Counted from the stretch's first letter, positions 27,198 through 35,662 are shown. The stretch is 64,000 nucleotides of DNA from an uncultured bacterium (GCA_902760645.1 CACWHC010000005.1:40096-104095); one strand, 5' to 3'. Program-made: numbers and translations. Notes: generated by a model from the sequence alone, not told the origin.

Positions 27198-28256
27198 CTA
27201 TTCCTCATGAAATTTAGCGATTTTTTCATTTACACCTGACTCGACCGCATCTTTCGCTACTCTGACCGCATTTTTGATAGCATAGGCATGACTTCTGCCA
27301 TGTGAAATAACCGTAATACCTTTGACACCAAGAAGTAATGCTCCGCCAAATTCTTCATAATTTATCTTTGTATAAATTCTTTTCATAAACGGTTTTGCAA
27401 GCAGACCGATTATTTTACCTGCCAAATCCGCCTTAAACTCCTGCTTTAACATTCTGAACAACATTGAAGAAGTACCTTCTGTAACTTTCAATGCAACATT
27501 TCCGACAAACCCGTCACAAACAACAACATCGCAAACACTCAAAAAGATTTCTTTACCCTCAATGTTACCGACAAAGTTAAATTTATCCTGATGTTCTTCC
27601 AAAAGTTTGTAAGTAGCCTGAGCAAGTTCATTACCTTTACCTGCTTCTTCACCTATGTTCAAAACACCAACTCTCGGATGCTCAACACCAAGAACATTTT
27701 TAGAGAAAGTCGCACCCATTATGGCAAATTGCATAAGCATTTCAGGAGTACAATTGCTGTTTGCACCGCCATCAATAACTACTATAGGCTGTTTAATTGT
27801 AGGAAGCGTAACCGCGATAGCAGGTCTGTCAATGCCAGGCAATCTGCCTAATCCGAATAAACTTGATGCCATAGCAGCACCGGTAGAACCTGCAGCAACA
27901 ACCGCATCGGAACTGCCCTGTGCAACAGCGTCAACCGCCAATACTATAGAAGACTTTTTCTTTTTGCGAATAGCCTGCCCGGGAGCTTCACCCATTTCAA
28001 TAACTTCAGATGCATGAGTAATTTTGATGTCGAGTTTGCTTGTGTCAATCTTAATACGGTATTTTCTCGGACCGCCTTTACCCAAATCAGTCATAAAACC
28101 TTCATGAGTGATTTTATCCAATTCCTGTTCAATACGGTCTTGTTTCCCTACTAATTCAATTGCCACACCATATTCTTTCGCAGCCCACACGGCCCCTGCA
28201 ACTATCTCATGCGGAGCATGGTCGCCACCCATTGCATCTACTGCTATTCTAGTCAT
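27198..28256 (-). CDS. plsX: phosphate acyltransferase PlsX
   Basis: Makes acyl-phosphate from acyl-ACP for phosphatidic acid synthesis. The opening IAVDAMGGDHAPHEIV and the internal VAAGSTGA, VLNIGEEAGKG and CDGFVGNVALK are typical; 352 residues. Position between rpmF and fabH is the classical arrangement. Confidence 0.97.
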   Translation of the reverse strand: MTRIAVDAMGGDHAPHEIVAGAVWAAKEYGVAIELVGKQDRIEQELDKITHEGFMTDLGKGGPRKYRIKIDTSKLDIKITHASEVIEMGEAPGQAIRKKKKSSIVLAVDAVAQGSSDAVVAAGSTGAAMASSLFGLGRLPGIDRPAIAVTLPTIKQPIVVIDGGANSNCTPEMLMQFAIMGATFSKNVLGVEHPRVGVLNIGEEAGKGNELAQATYKLLEEHQDKFNFVGNIEGKEIFLSVCDVVVCDGFVGNVALKVTEGTSSMLFRMLKQEFKADLAGKIIGLLAKPFMKRIYTKINYEEFGGALLLGVKGITVISHGRSHAYAIKNAVRVAKDAVESGVNEKIAKFHEE

Positions 28257-28278
28257 TACACTCTCCCTATGTCGTAAA

Positions 28279-28368
28279 AGTTATTAAGTAACTAAGTTAT
28301 TAAGTTATTAAGCTGTTATGAATAATATCAGTTCCTAATCACTCATTTACTTAGTTACTTAGTTACTT
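28279..28368. repeat. AGTTATTAAG / CTTAGTTACTT repeats in the rpmF-plsX gap
   Basis: Direct repeats of AGTTATTAAG-type units at 28279-28312 and of ACTTAGTT units at 28347-28368; AAGTAACTAAG in the first block is complementary to CTTAGTTACTT in the second, so the mRNA leader of plsX can fold into a long stem. Could modulate the ratio between the ribosomal protein and the lipid genes. Confidence 0.45.
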
Positions 28369-28369
28369 T

Positions 28370-28741
28370 TTATTCTTCAGTTTTAGCTTCTTCTTCAGTT
28401 TCTGCAGCCTTTTCAGCTTTTGCTGCTTTAGCTGTTTCTGATTTCTTTTCAGCTTTCGGAGCAGCTTTTTTAGCCGGTTTCTTTTCGGTTTTTTCTTCTG
28501 CTGCTTCTGCTTTTTTAGCTGATTTTTTAGCCGGTTTCTTTTCTTCTTTTATTTCAACTTCTTTACGGTCTTTAAGGCTAACCGGTTGTCCTTTGTATGT
28601 TCCGCATGCTGTACAAACAGTATGTGTTAAAACTGTTGCACCACAATTAGGGCATTTGGTTGTTTCAGGCTTTGTTGCCTTCCAGTTGCTTCTTCTGTGT
28701 CCTTGTGCGGAATGACCTGTTCTTTTCTTTGGTACTGCCAT
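28370..28741 (-). CDS. rpmF: ribosomal protein L32 with a long Lys/Ala/Glu tail
   Basis: The first 57 residues are a normal zinc-binding L32: AVPKKRTGHSAQGHRRSNWK, then CPNC and CTAC, the zinc ligands. They are followed by about 65 residues of low-complexity Lys, Ala and Glu (KKPAKKSAKKAEAAEEKTEK-like), roughly doubling the usual length. The tail has repeated KKPAKK blocks and ends in an acidic stretch; it is probably disordered and exposed on the ribosome. It follows yceD, the usual partner. Confidence 0.93.
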   Translation of the reverse strand: MAVPKKRTGHSAQGHRRSNWKATKPETTKCPNCGATVLTHTVCTACGTYKGQPVSLKDRKEVEIKEEKKPAKKSAKKAEAAEEKTEKKPAKKAAPKAEKKSETAKAAKAEKAAETEEEAKTEE

Positions 28742-28768
28742 TTTTCCTTTTCCTTTTTATTTCTACTA

Positions 28769-29263
28769 CTATTTACTTTTCGGTTGTATTTGAATGTTTT
28801 TAAATACATCCATTCTCGAATCGGATATTTCTTCTTCTACAAAAAAATTATCCCTATTACAATTTATACCACAAACTTTTCTATTTGGTAAATTTAATAT
28901 TACAGATTGATACAATAAGTCATAAATATCAATTTCATTTGTTCCGTTTAAATCAGTCATAAACTGACCGTCTTTAAGTTCTGTTTCTTTGCCGTATTCA
29001 TCTTGCAGAGCATATTTTGCAAACATTTCATCAATATCAAATTCAAGATTGTACTTAAATTTATTCAGACATAAATCACATTCCAAATTTAAAATTCCCT
29101 TAACATTTCCGGAAACTTCAATAAATTCACCGAGGGATTTTATTTCCAGTTTTGAAGTAATTGTACCCTCTGAATCAATACCTTCAATCATATCATCAAA
29201 TGTATAATTCAAAGTTTTATTGTCGGAATTTTCAATTTCATCGATAGTGACAATGTGCTTCAT
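28769..29263 (-). CDS. yceD: YceD/DUF177 family protein
   Basis: A 164-residue DUF177 protein, usually encoded with rpmF and implicated in 23S rRNA maturation in plants and bacteria. The family core ILNLECDLCLNKFKYNL has a CxxC pair and a second pair is in VCGINC, likely a zinc site. Acidic stretches separate these. The gene is 27 nt upstream of rpmF on the same strand. Confidence 0.85.
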   Translation of the reverse strand: MKHIVTIDEIENSDNKTLNYTFDDMIEGIDSEGTITSKLEIKSLGEFIEVSGNVKGILNLECDLCLNKFKYNLEFDIDEMFAKYALQDEYGKETELKDGQFMTDLNGTNEIDIYDLLYQSVILNLPNRKVCGINCNRDNFFVEEEISDSRMDVFKNIQIQPKSK

Positions 29264-29279
29264 TTTTATTCCTCAAATT

Positions 29280-29528
29280 TTATACATATTGTTCTTCCTG
29301 CATAGCTATTGCAGCAACCTGATTAGCTAAGAAACAAACTTTTTTGATAGGTCCCTGAGTTTCTTTTTCTACCAAAACATTAGATGCTGATTTTATAAGC
29401 TGAGTTAACTCCGCATATAAATCCTGCGGATTTTCCACATACAATACAAGCGGTGCTGTTGAACCTTTTAAAAATACCAAAATTGAAGTCTTCTTCTTAA
29501 TATTTTGCGGATTAAATTGTTGTGCCAT
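29280..29528 (-). CDS. small conserved protein of unknown function, first gene of the fab operon
   Basis: An 82-residue protein with alternating beta strands and helices (TSILVFLKGSTAPLVLYV, then AELTQLIKSASNVLVEKE, VCFLANQVAAIAM). No signal peptide. GGAG precedes the ATG at 7 nt and a good promoter lies upstream, so it heads the yceD-rpmF-plsX-fab transcript. I do not recognise a family. It could be a regulator of the operon, but that is only position-based. Confidence 0.75.
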   Translation of the reverse strand: MAQQFNPQNIKKKTSILVFLKGSTAPLVLYVENPQDLYAELTQLIKSASNVLVEKETQGPIKKVCFLANQVAAIAMQEEQYV

Positions 29529-29549
29529 AATATCTTCTCCTTTATTTCG

Positions 29550-29578
29550 ATTTTAGCTTAAATTTAAGTATAATGCAA
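29550..29578 (-). promoter_or_regulatory. promoter of the yceD-rpmF-plsX-fab operon
   Basis: TTGCAT (29578-29573), 17-nt spacer, TAAAAT (29555-29550), 22 nt before the ATG of the 82-aa gene. Confidence 0.6.
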
Positions 29579-29714
29579 GTCTTTGTACTTGTCATAAAAT
29601 AAGCGGTTAAATCGTTTCTTAATTCACGACAATATCCCATGAAAATAAGTCAATTTAAAATCCTACGATTATTTTAAAGGCACATTTGTACTCAAATTTT
29701 CTTAACAAATTTTT

Positions 29715-29845
29715 TCACTTCGCCACCAATATTTCCGTTTTTTACTTAGCCACCAGTTTTTCCGCTTTTTTCACTTAGCCACCAAAGTTTCCGCAAGACT
29801 TCACGCTATTTCCGTTTTTTCACTGTTTTCCGCTTTTTAATACAG
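29715..29845. repeat. short imperfect tandem repeats (CTTAGCCACCA...TTTCCGCTTTTT)
   Basis: Three copies of a CTTNGCCACCA...TTTCCG unit begin at 29718, 29745 and 29774 (27 and 29 bp apart), followed by two more TTTCCG-TTTTTT remnants. This is part of the 720-nt gene-free region 29529-30248. No coding frame, RNA family or CRISPR-like spacer pattern is visible. Confidence 0.5.
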
Positions 29846-30117
29846 CCCTCTACCGTCGGGAGAGGGCAGAATTGGTTAACGAAACGAAGTTGAGTTTAGC
29901 AATTCGGGTGAGGGGTTAATCTTTTCAAAACCTCGAAGTCCGACCCCTCACCCATTTTTCTAAGGCTCATAAATTCGCCTTGAAAAATTTCCCTCTCCCG
30001 TTGGTAGAGGGTAGGCATAAAAAAACAATCCGGGGTCAGGGCATCTTGGAGGATTAAAATAATAAGTATGTCTATATCTGTATTATTTTCCCGACCGACC
30101 GGATTGCCTTTAGGCAA
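29846..30117. repeat. nested long inverted repeats, MITE-like element
   Basis: Outer arms CCCTCTACC(GTC)GGGAGAGGG (29846-29866) and CCCTCTCCCG(TT)GGTAGAGGG (29991-30011) are reverse complements with two mismatches; each arm is itself partly palindromic. Inner arms GGGTGAGGGGT (29906-29916) and ACCCCTCACCC (29943-29953) pair exactly. A further pair CAATCCGG (30026-30033)/CCGGATTG (30099-30106) and TGCCTTTAGGCA (30106-30117) follow. The region is far more GC-rich than the genome. This resembles non-autonomous palindromic elements; the open frame over it is not a gene. Confidence 0.6.
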
Positions 30118-30251
30118 ATGTTTGTTCAGTGAACAGGGAACTGTGAACAGTAAACAGTTCTAATCAGTGCTATCGCACAATTAAAATAATTAACCGCCCG
30201 AAGGGCTGTAAAGAACTGGTCACTGTCCCCTGTTTACTGTTCACTGTTCTA
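30118..30251. repeat. two further copies of the dispersed GTGAACAGT repeat
   Basis: AGTGAACAGGGAACTGTGAAC and GTAAACAGTTCT at 30127-30161 and the opposite orientation ACTGTCCCCTGTTTACTGTT at 30222-30247 flank a short spacer, forming a large inverted repeat related to the copy at 12.1 kb. Confidence 0.5.
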
Positions 30252-31089
30252 GTAATTCATTGCGTCTTCTTCAAGTACTCTGGCAGCACAACCATGGCCT
30301 CTACTATTACCACGACAAGAATAATCCGAATTGGTAGTTGTTCGCCAATAGTACTGATCAGCAGAACTACCCATAGTATCTATTTCGGAACCGCCATGAG
30401 AACCCCTTGGATATACTACACCATTATTTCCTATTAGGAAAATAAAAATATCTCTACCTACAGTATTTGGGTTTTTAACACCATTTATATCTACAACTAA
30501 ATACCCTGCCATTCCTTTTGTAATACCACCATGATAAAAATCGTAACTAAAAAAACCATGCTCTTGAATAAGAGTACCGTCATTTAAAAATATCACATTA
30601 CCCACATAGGGAGGGTACTTATACCCATTCAAGTCATAATGAAAATAATTATTTGATTGTTTAAAAGTTTCTATAGATACAATATTAAAATATTTTTTTA
30701 ATTCATCATAAAAAGGTGTATCTATAGGTGCATCAGACATCATATACCCATTAAACACAGCTAATTTAGAATAAGCAGAAGTCTCCGATAGTAAATCAAC
30801 ACCATCATCAGCTCTCATCTTGAGAAAACCTTGATTTAATATTGAATACGTTTTTTTAAGTTGATTAACATAGACACGTTTTTGGTAATTTGCAATCAAT
30901 GTAGGCAAGGTCAACGCCGCAACAACACCGATAATACCCAATGTAATCAAAACTTCTGCTAGGGTAAATGCAGCACGACTAGTCTTTGCAGACTGAGCTA
31001 CGTGCGTAGCACCTTCTGCTAACGTGAATGCCTGCAAACCCTTACTGCGAGAGGTTCTTACCCCCCCCCCTATGCTGAAATACTGTCAT
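30249..31089 (-). CDS. phase-variable prepilin-like protein (poly-G tract after start codon)
   Basis: A pilin-like protein with FTLAEVLITLG and a hydrophobic helix, then a 200-residue globular part ending CRGNSRGHGC. The open frame as read has only a TTG (31037) with no ribosome site. Upstream is a much better start: GGAGG, 8 nt, ATG at 31089, then MTVFQHR and a run of ten G. With 9 (or 12) G this ATG reads in frame through VRTSRSKGLQAF into the pilin; with the 10 seen it stops after 15 codons. The leader also has a duplicated AFTLAE. The locus is therefore probably switched off in this assembly, or the tract length is a sequencing error. Confidence 0.75.
31061..31070 (-). repeat. homopolymeric G tract (10) in prepilin leader
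   Basis: Ten consecutive C on the plus strand, 18 nt inside the frame started by the ATG at 31089. Length changes of one would restore or break the frame. Confidence 0.85.
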
Positions 31090-31125
31090 AATAATAACCT
31101 CCGCTGTTTTTGTATCTACATTATC

Positions 31126-31154
31126 ATTATAAACTATTTTTCAGATTATTTCAA
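31126..31154 (-). promoter_or_regulatory. strong promoter of the phase-variable prepilin
   Basis: TTGAAA (31154-31149), 17-nt spacer, TATAAT (31131-31126). The same block, with a 16-nt spacer, lies upstream of the second poly-G prepilin at 48.4 kb. Confidence 0.7.
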
Positions 31155-31212
31155 CCCTTATTATTTATCACGACAAATTTTTATATTATAATGTTGAAAA
31201 AGGATTGGGTTA

Positions 31213-31695
31213 ATGACAGATTACAAATTTTATCTTGATAACGGTATAGAAGACATCAATAATGGTAGATTTAACAGCGGTATTGAAAATATTAACAAAT
31301 CGCTGGAATTAAAAAACGACTGGGCTATTCCATATTTTTACAGGGCAGTTGCCTATGATGCTTTGGAAGAATTTAACGAAGCAATGTTAGACTACACAAA
31401 AGCTATCCAGTTAGATGATAAAATGACTGATGCATATTATAACCGTGCAAGAATTACTCTTTCAAGAAAAGATATTGATAATCCAAAAATTGAAAATGCC
31501 GTTAAAGATTTGGAAAAAGCTCTTGAACTTGATGACAAATTTATTGATGCATTGTATGCTATGGCAGCTGCAAAAAAGAAACTTGGAGATTATCATGCAG
31601 CACTGGTTTATCTTGAAAGACTGCTTCAGATACAGCCTGATTCCGTGTGGGCAAAAGCGTTAAAAAAACTTATTCTTCAAAAATATATTGTATGA
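31213..31695 (+). CDS. tetratricopeptide-repeat protein
   Basis: A 160-residue protein consisting of about four TPR units (for example SGIENINKSLELKNDWAIPY, EAMLDYTKAIQLDDKMTDAY, ENAVKDLEKALELDDKFIDA, AALVYLERLLQIQPDSVWAK). No signal or membrane segment. GGAT/GGGTTA gives a weak ribosome site, and a TATAAT lies upstream. It is divergent from the phase-variable prepilin and followed by a GC-rich hairpin. The partner is unknown. Confidence 0.85.
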   Translation: MTDYKFYLDNGIEDINNGRFNSGIENINKSLELKNDWAIPYFYRAVAYDALEEFNEAMLDYTKAIQLDDKMTDAYYNRARITLSRKDIDNPKIENAVKDLEKALELDDKFIDALYAMAAAKKKLGDYHAALVYLERLLQIQPDSVWAKALKKLILQKYIV

Positions 31696-31708
31696 AATTA
31701 CAAAACAA

Positions 31709-31727
31709 AAAGACCGGTCGTGCCGGT
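31709..31727 (+). terminator. GC-rich hairpin after the TPR gene
   Basis: AGACCGG-TCGTG-CCGGTCT, a 7-bp perfect stem just after the stop; no T-run follows, so it may stabilise mRNA ends rather than terminate alone. Confidence 0.5.
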
Positions 31728-31802
31728 CTGAACCACATAATAAACTCTCTAAAAAACACTTATTAGAGTATCTTTCTCACAATCCCTATCAAACAGCTAA
31801 GC

Positions 31803-31937
31803 CTATTTCTCAATAGCTTTTTCTGTTTTTTCAATCTCTTCAATCAAAAATCTCAGTTTATCTTTAAAAAATTCAAGAAATAAACCGATTTCATTTTTAA
31901 AACTGTAGGCACCCGGCCAAATAGCGTATTTATACAT
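31803..31937 (-). CDS. 44-aa protein, unknown
   Basis: A short open frame with a good AAGGAG 7 nt before the ATG at 31937. The product begins MYKYAIWPGAYSFKNEIG and continues as a charged amphipathic helix rich in Glu, Lys and Phe (FLEFFKDKLRFLIEEIEK). No signal or membrane helix. It lies in the 407-nt gap between two TPR genes that otherwise appears empty. The ribosome site and codon use support translation, but a family is not recognised. Confidence 0.5.
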   Translation of the reverse strand: MYKYAIWPGAYSFKNEIGLFLEFFKDKLRFLIEEIEKTEKAIEK

Positions 31938-32042
31938 AATTTTCTCCTTGATAATCTAACCTTCGTATTTTTGTTTACGGAATGATTTAGTCTGTTCTTT
32001 AAAATTTGAGTGCTTATATTAAGATTTTGTTACATTATTCGC

Positions 32043-32070
32043 AAAAAAAATTCCGAATTTAATCGGAATT
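32043..32070 (-). terminator. terminator of the 125-aa TPR/membrane gene
   Basis: On the minus strand AATTCCGA-(TTAAAT)-TCGGAATT followed by eight T. Confidence 0.75.
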
Positions 32071-32102
32071 GGTGGACAGATAATATAAATAAGTTAGGTT
32101 AG

Positions 32103-32480
32103 TTAGTTATAATTTTTACTAAAAGTTGTTTTGTTATTCAGTACAAGCTGTGCAAGGATAAACAGGGACATTATATTCATAATATTTGTGTATCCCATAT
32201 AGCCAATCCAAATCATGACGCTTGTTAAAAATAATATAAATATATTTTTGCGAGTTTCAAATTTCTGAGTTTGTTTTTTGAGTAAAATATTTAAATTTGT
32301 TTTATATACACCATTATTCGGATTAAACTTTATTGCACGGTTTAAGTATTTTATAGCCTGAATATCATCTTTTCTGTATCTGTTTAAAAATACCGCATAA
32401 TCGTTATATAATGATGCATTTGTCGGATTTGATTTTATAGCTTTTATATATTCATATTCCATTCTGTCTGTTCTGTTCAT
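32103..32480 (-). CDS. small TPR protein with two C-terminal membrane helices
   Basis: A 125-residue protein. Residues 1-70 hold about one and a half TPR units (NASLYNDYAVFLNRYRKDD, AIKYLNRAIKFNPNN). Residues 76-115 contain two hydrophobic helices (IFILFLTSVMIWIGYMGYT and NIMNIMSLFILAQLVL), so the repeats are likely anchored at the inner face of the membrane. AAGGAG precedes the ATG. A strong terminator follows. Function unknown. Confidence 0.75.
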   Translation of the reverse strand: MNRTDRMEYEYIKAIKSNPTNASLYNDYAVFLNRYRKDDIQAIKYLNRAIKFNPNNGVYKTNLNILLKKQTQKFETRKNIFILFLTSVMIWIGYMGYTNIMNIMSLFILAQLVLNNKTTFSKNYN

Positions 32481-32614
32481 TTCGCTTTCTCCTTATCACT
32501 TCTGATTACATTTTGATAATACAATTCCGATACGTCAAAAACGGTCGAATTATAAAAGTCTTTTTTTTTCTTGAAAAAAATGTTAAAATCAATTTAACAA
32601 ATAAAGGAGTTTTT

Positions 32615-34057
32615 ATGATTAACAGTGCAATAAAACAGCTTGTAACATACGGATTAGAAAATAATCTGATAAATAAACGTGATATAAATTACATTACAAA
32701 TAAGATATTAGAAACACTCGGAATAGCCGAATACACCGAGCCGACAGAAGAATTTAAAAATGTATCATTAGAAGATACTATGAACACGATAATTGATTTT
32801 GCCTTAAAAAATAATTTAACGGAAAACAACAATCAAAGCATAGAACTTTTAAAATCAAGATTAATGGATACACTTTTGCCAATGCCTCATGAAATAAATG
32901 ATAATTTTAAAAAATTGTACAGGATTTCGCCTAAAAAAGCTACTAATTGGTTTTACGAGTTTTCAAAGTCATCTTGTTCAGTAGATATAAATAAAGCACT
33001 AAAAAATATAAAATGGGCAGTATCAACAAAATACGGCAAACTGGATTTTTGCATAGATATAAACAAAAATAATAATGAAGAAAAAAAGAATTATCCTGAA
33101 TGCGAATACTGTCATAAAAATGAAGGGTTTTTAAATAAATCAAACCTGAGAATGATACCTATTACATTGAATAAAGAGGACTGGATGTTTTGGTATTCGG
33201 GTGACGGATACTATAATGAGCAATGTATTGCATCAAGCTCACAACATAAATATACCGAATTAGATGCAAATACATTTACAAAATTATTTGAATTTTTAAA
33301 TATTTTTCCGCACTACTGGATTGGGGCAGATGCAAACCTTCCGTTTGCGGACAGCTATAAACCCGAACATGATGTATTTGTCGGCGGAAACTATGAATTA
33401 GCAATTGCACGAGCAGATGTAGAAAAATATTTTCAAATTAAAAAATTTGAAGATGTTCAGGTTGGTATCGTAAACTGGCCTTTGCCTGTAATAAGAATAC
33501 GCTACAAGGACTACACCAAGATAGTTAAACTTGCCGATTACATTAGCGGCAAATGGAAGATATACAGAGATGACAGTATCGGACTTGTTGAAGTTAACGG
33601 TACCGAGCCGTGTAATGCAATTGTTTCCGTTGCAAGAAAACTTGGTGATTTGTATGAAATAGATTTGATTTTGAGGAATAATGCCAAAAGTCCGCAAAAG
33701 CCTTTGGGAGTTTATCATACAGACGAAAAATATTACCACATAAAAAAAGAACATCTATCGGTTACGGATATCGCAGGAATGCTCATTTTACCTTCAAAAC
33801 TGAATGAAGAACTTAAATTACTTGCTGAAAAAATCCTTGAAGGAGAAGATTTAAGAACAGATGAAAGAACCGCAAAACACTCTTCATGGGTCGAGAAATT
33901 CATTATTGAATACGATGACATTTCAAGCGATAACATCATGGAAATATTGCAGAATGAAATCGGACGAAGCTACATTGAAATGATGGAAAGTGCGGCGGTA
34001 TTCAAACGCAACGATACGGGAAAACAAGCATTCGAAAGATTTATCGCAGGATTATAA
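32615..34057 (+). CDS. galT: UDP-glucose-hexose-1-phosphate uridylyltransferase, class II
   Basis: Leloir-pathway enzyme exchanging UMP between UDP-glucose and galactose 1-phosphate. About 480 residues with the Firmicutes-type (class II) architecture: TNWFYEFSK near residue 105, STKYGKLDFCIDINK, CEYCHKNEGF, PHYWIGADANLPFADSYKPEHDVF-like, and GTEPCNAIVSVARK. The expected HDHFQGG-type motif is altered (HDVFVGG), an oddity that may mean reduced or different activity. I choose the ATG at 32615 (AAAGGAG 5 nt upstream), 34 codons inside a longer open frame. galK and galE are not nearby. It ends convergently with the TolC-like gene, overlapping by 6 nt. Confidence 0.85.
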   Translation: MINSAIKQLVTYGLENNLINKRDINYITNKILETLGIAEYTEPTEEFKNVSLEDTMNTIIDFALKNNLTENNNQSIELLKSRLMDTLLPMPHEINDNFKKLYRISPKKATNWFYEFSKSSCSVDINKALKNIKWAVSTKYGKLDFCIDINKNNNEEKKNYPECEYCHKNEGFLNKSNLRMIPITLNKEDWMFWYSGDGYYNEQCIASSSQHKYTELDANTFTKLFEFLNIFPHYWIGADANLPFADSYKPEHDVFVGGNYELAIARADVEKYFQIKKFEDVQVGIVNWPLPVIRIRYKDYTKIVKLADYISGKWKIYRDDSIGLVEVNGTEPCNAIVSVARKLGDLYEIDLILRNNAKSPQKPLGVYHTDEKYYHIKKEHLSVTDIAGMLILPSKLNEELKLLAEKILEGEDLRTDERTAKHSSWVEKFIIEYDDISSDNIMEILQNEIGRSYIEMMESAAVFKRNDTGKQAFERFIAGL

Positions 34058-35620
34058 ACGATACTCTTTCCTGATAAATTTACGTTTTTCTTTTTCATCA
34101 CAATTCATCCATTTATTGATATGCTTAATTAAATCATCCTTGTGATAGTGAATTGCATGTTCTGATTTGTGGTGAATATCAATAATATGGCAATGCATTG
34201 CTTTTTCAACGTTTATAAGTGCTATATTGTATTTATACAGGGCATCAATATAATTATTTAAAGCTGATTGATAAGCTGTTCTTGCCGACTGGAGTGCAAC
34301 ATAGTCCTCTTTACCTTTGTTGTAATTATCCATTACAATTTTAAGGTGAGAAAATGCGTTAGCTGCTGCAACCTGACAAATCGGAAATTCAAGCTCAACT
34401 TTTTTCAAATCTGTCAACGCTCTTTGAACCTTAAAATACAAATTCTTTTTAAATAATACAATTTCATTGTCAGCAATATTTAATTGGGCATCTGCACCTT
34501 TAATACTATGTTTCAGATTCATAAGGTTTACACTTGAATTAAGAGTAACCCCAACCTGAAAACTATTATCACCTTTAACGTGATTGTTATTATAATATCC
34601 GTAACCTGCACCTGCATTCAAATCAGGGAAATACGTCCTTTTAATATAATTCAGAGATTGCTCCATAGCCTTAAAAGTCGCAATAAGAACTTTTAAATCG
34701 GGACTGTTTTTATAAGCAATTTCTGCCGCATTCTTTTCATCAAACGGTAACGGCTCTGGTACAAATTCCTTAGAAATTTCATTATCTATAAACTCATTTT
34801 TATATGAATAAGTCGGAGTATCTTCAATTTCATACTGTTCGGGTTTTTCAAGAAACATTGCATTATTCAAATCTATTTTTGCATTTTCATAATCATTCTG
34901 AGCCTGTAAATATCTCACTCTTGATACGTTATAATTAAATCTTGCACTGGATATATCAGCTATTCTTGAAGAATTGTTTGTTGCTAAATTTTCTGCCATA
35001 TTAAGAAATTGTTCATTTAATTCATAATCCTTTTTAACAACCTGCATACGGGATTTAGCAAGAAGAACTTTATAATATTTTTCTTTTACATCAAAAAGTG
35101 TTTTGCATAAGCTGTCTATAAATTCATACTCGGCACCGATTTTGTAAAATTCTTCCATTTTAATATACGCCGTAGTTTTTCCGAAATTGTAAACCAATTT
35201 GTTTACCGTAACTGCAACATTCGGAAATTCACTGACATGACTGTGATATTCTTCCCCGTTTGAGTGATTTGTGCTGTAATATCCCACTCCTGCACTAATT
35301 ACCGGAAAATATTCGGATTTTGCAATTCCGACATTACTCTGTGCCAAATCCAGATTATACTTATATTTTTTTATAACCGGACTGTTATGAAATGCAATAG
35401 AAACGCAGTCCGTAATTGAAAGTATATCATTTTTTTCAACAAAAGCTTTTTTAAACAAATCTTCGTGTTCGTCATGCTTATTAATTTTAGCTTCCTGCTT
35501 GACGGATTGCTTTTTTGATGAATTTTTTGACGAAATCGCAAAAACTTCCGCAGACAAATTTACACAGCAAAAAGCTGACAATACTGCTATTAGAGTAAAC
35601 TTCTTAATTCGGTTAGTCAT
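34052..35620 (-). CDS. TolC-family outer-membrane efflux protein
   Basis: A 522-residue trimeric channel protein expected to form a beta-barrel and periplasmic helical tunnel. It has a signal peptide (cleavage near VFA), followed by a charged linker and two OEP repeats, each starting with a SVAFHNSPVIKK-type or AAEIAYKNSPDL segment, and the characteristic YFPVISAGVGYYS and YFPDLNAGAGYGYY beta strands. The C-terminus is His-rich (HCHIIDIHHKSEHAIHYHK), which might bind metal. No adaptor or transporter gene is adjacent, so substrates are unknown. Confidence 0.88.
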   Translation of the reverse strand: MTNRIKKFTLIAVLSAFCCVNLSAEVFAISSKNSSKKQSVKQEAKINKHDEHEDLFKKAFVEKNDILSITDCVSIAFHNSPVIKKYKYNLDLAQSNVGIAKSEYFPVISAGVGYYSTNHSNGEEYHSHVSEFPNVAVTVNKLVYNFGKTTAYIKMEEFYKIGAEYEFIDSLCKTLFDVKEKYYKVLLAKSRMQVVKKDYELNEQFLNMAENLATNNSSRIADISSARFNYNVSRVRYLQAQNDYENAKIDLNNAMFLEKPEQYEIEDTPTYSYKNEFIDNEISKEFVPEPLPFDEKNAAEIAYKNSPDLKVLIATFKAMEQSLNYIKRTYFPDLNAGAGYGYYNNNHVKGDNSFQVGVTLNSSVNLMNLKHSIKGADAQLNIADNEIVLFKKNLYFKVQRALTDLKKVELEFPICQVAAANAFSHLKIVMDNYNKGKEDYVALQSARTAYQSALNNYIDALYKYNIALINVEKAMHCHIIDIHHKSEHAIHYHKDDLIKHINKWMNCDEKEKRKFIRKEYRL

Positions 35621-35662
35621 ACCCTAATTTTAGCATAAAATAAATTTTAATTACAAATAATT

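Noticed and set aside
27655..28017. 120-codon open frame on the plus strand
   Set aside because: Antisense to plsX, which is strongly supported.
29715..29845. possible CRISPR array
   Set aside because: Only three degenerate copies spaced 27-29 bp with no variable spacers of constant length, and no cas genes nearby.
29896..30117. 73-codon open frame on the minus strand
   Set aside because: It lies entirely on nested inverted repeats, has no ribosome site, and the translation shows no protein-like pattern.
32513..32614. 34-codon N-terminal extension of GalT
   Set aside because: It covers the promoter and ribosome site of the ATG at 32615; GalT homology starts at the latter.
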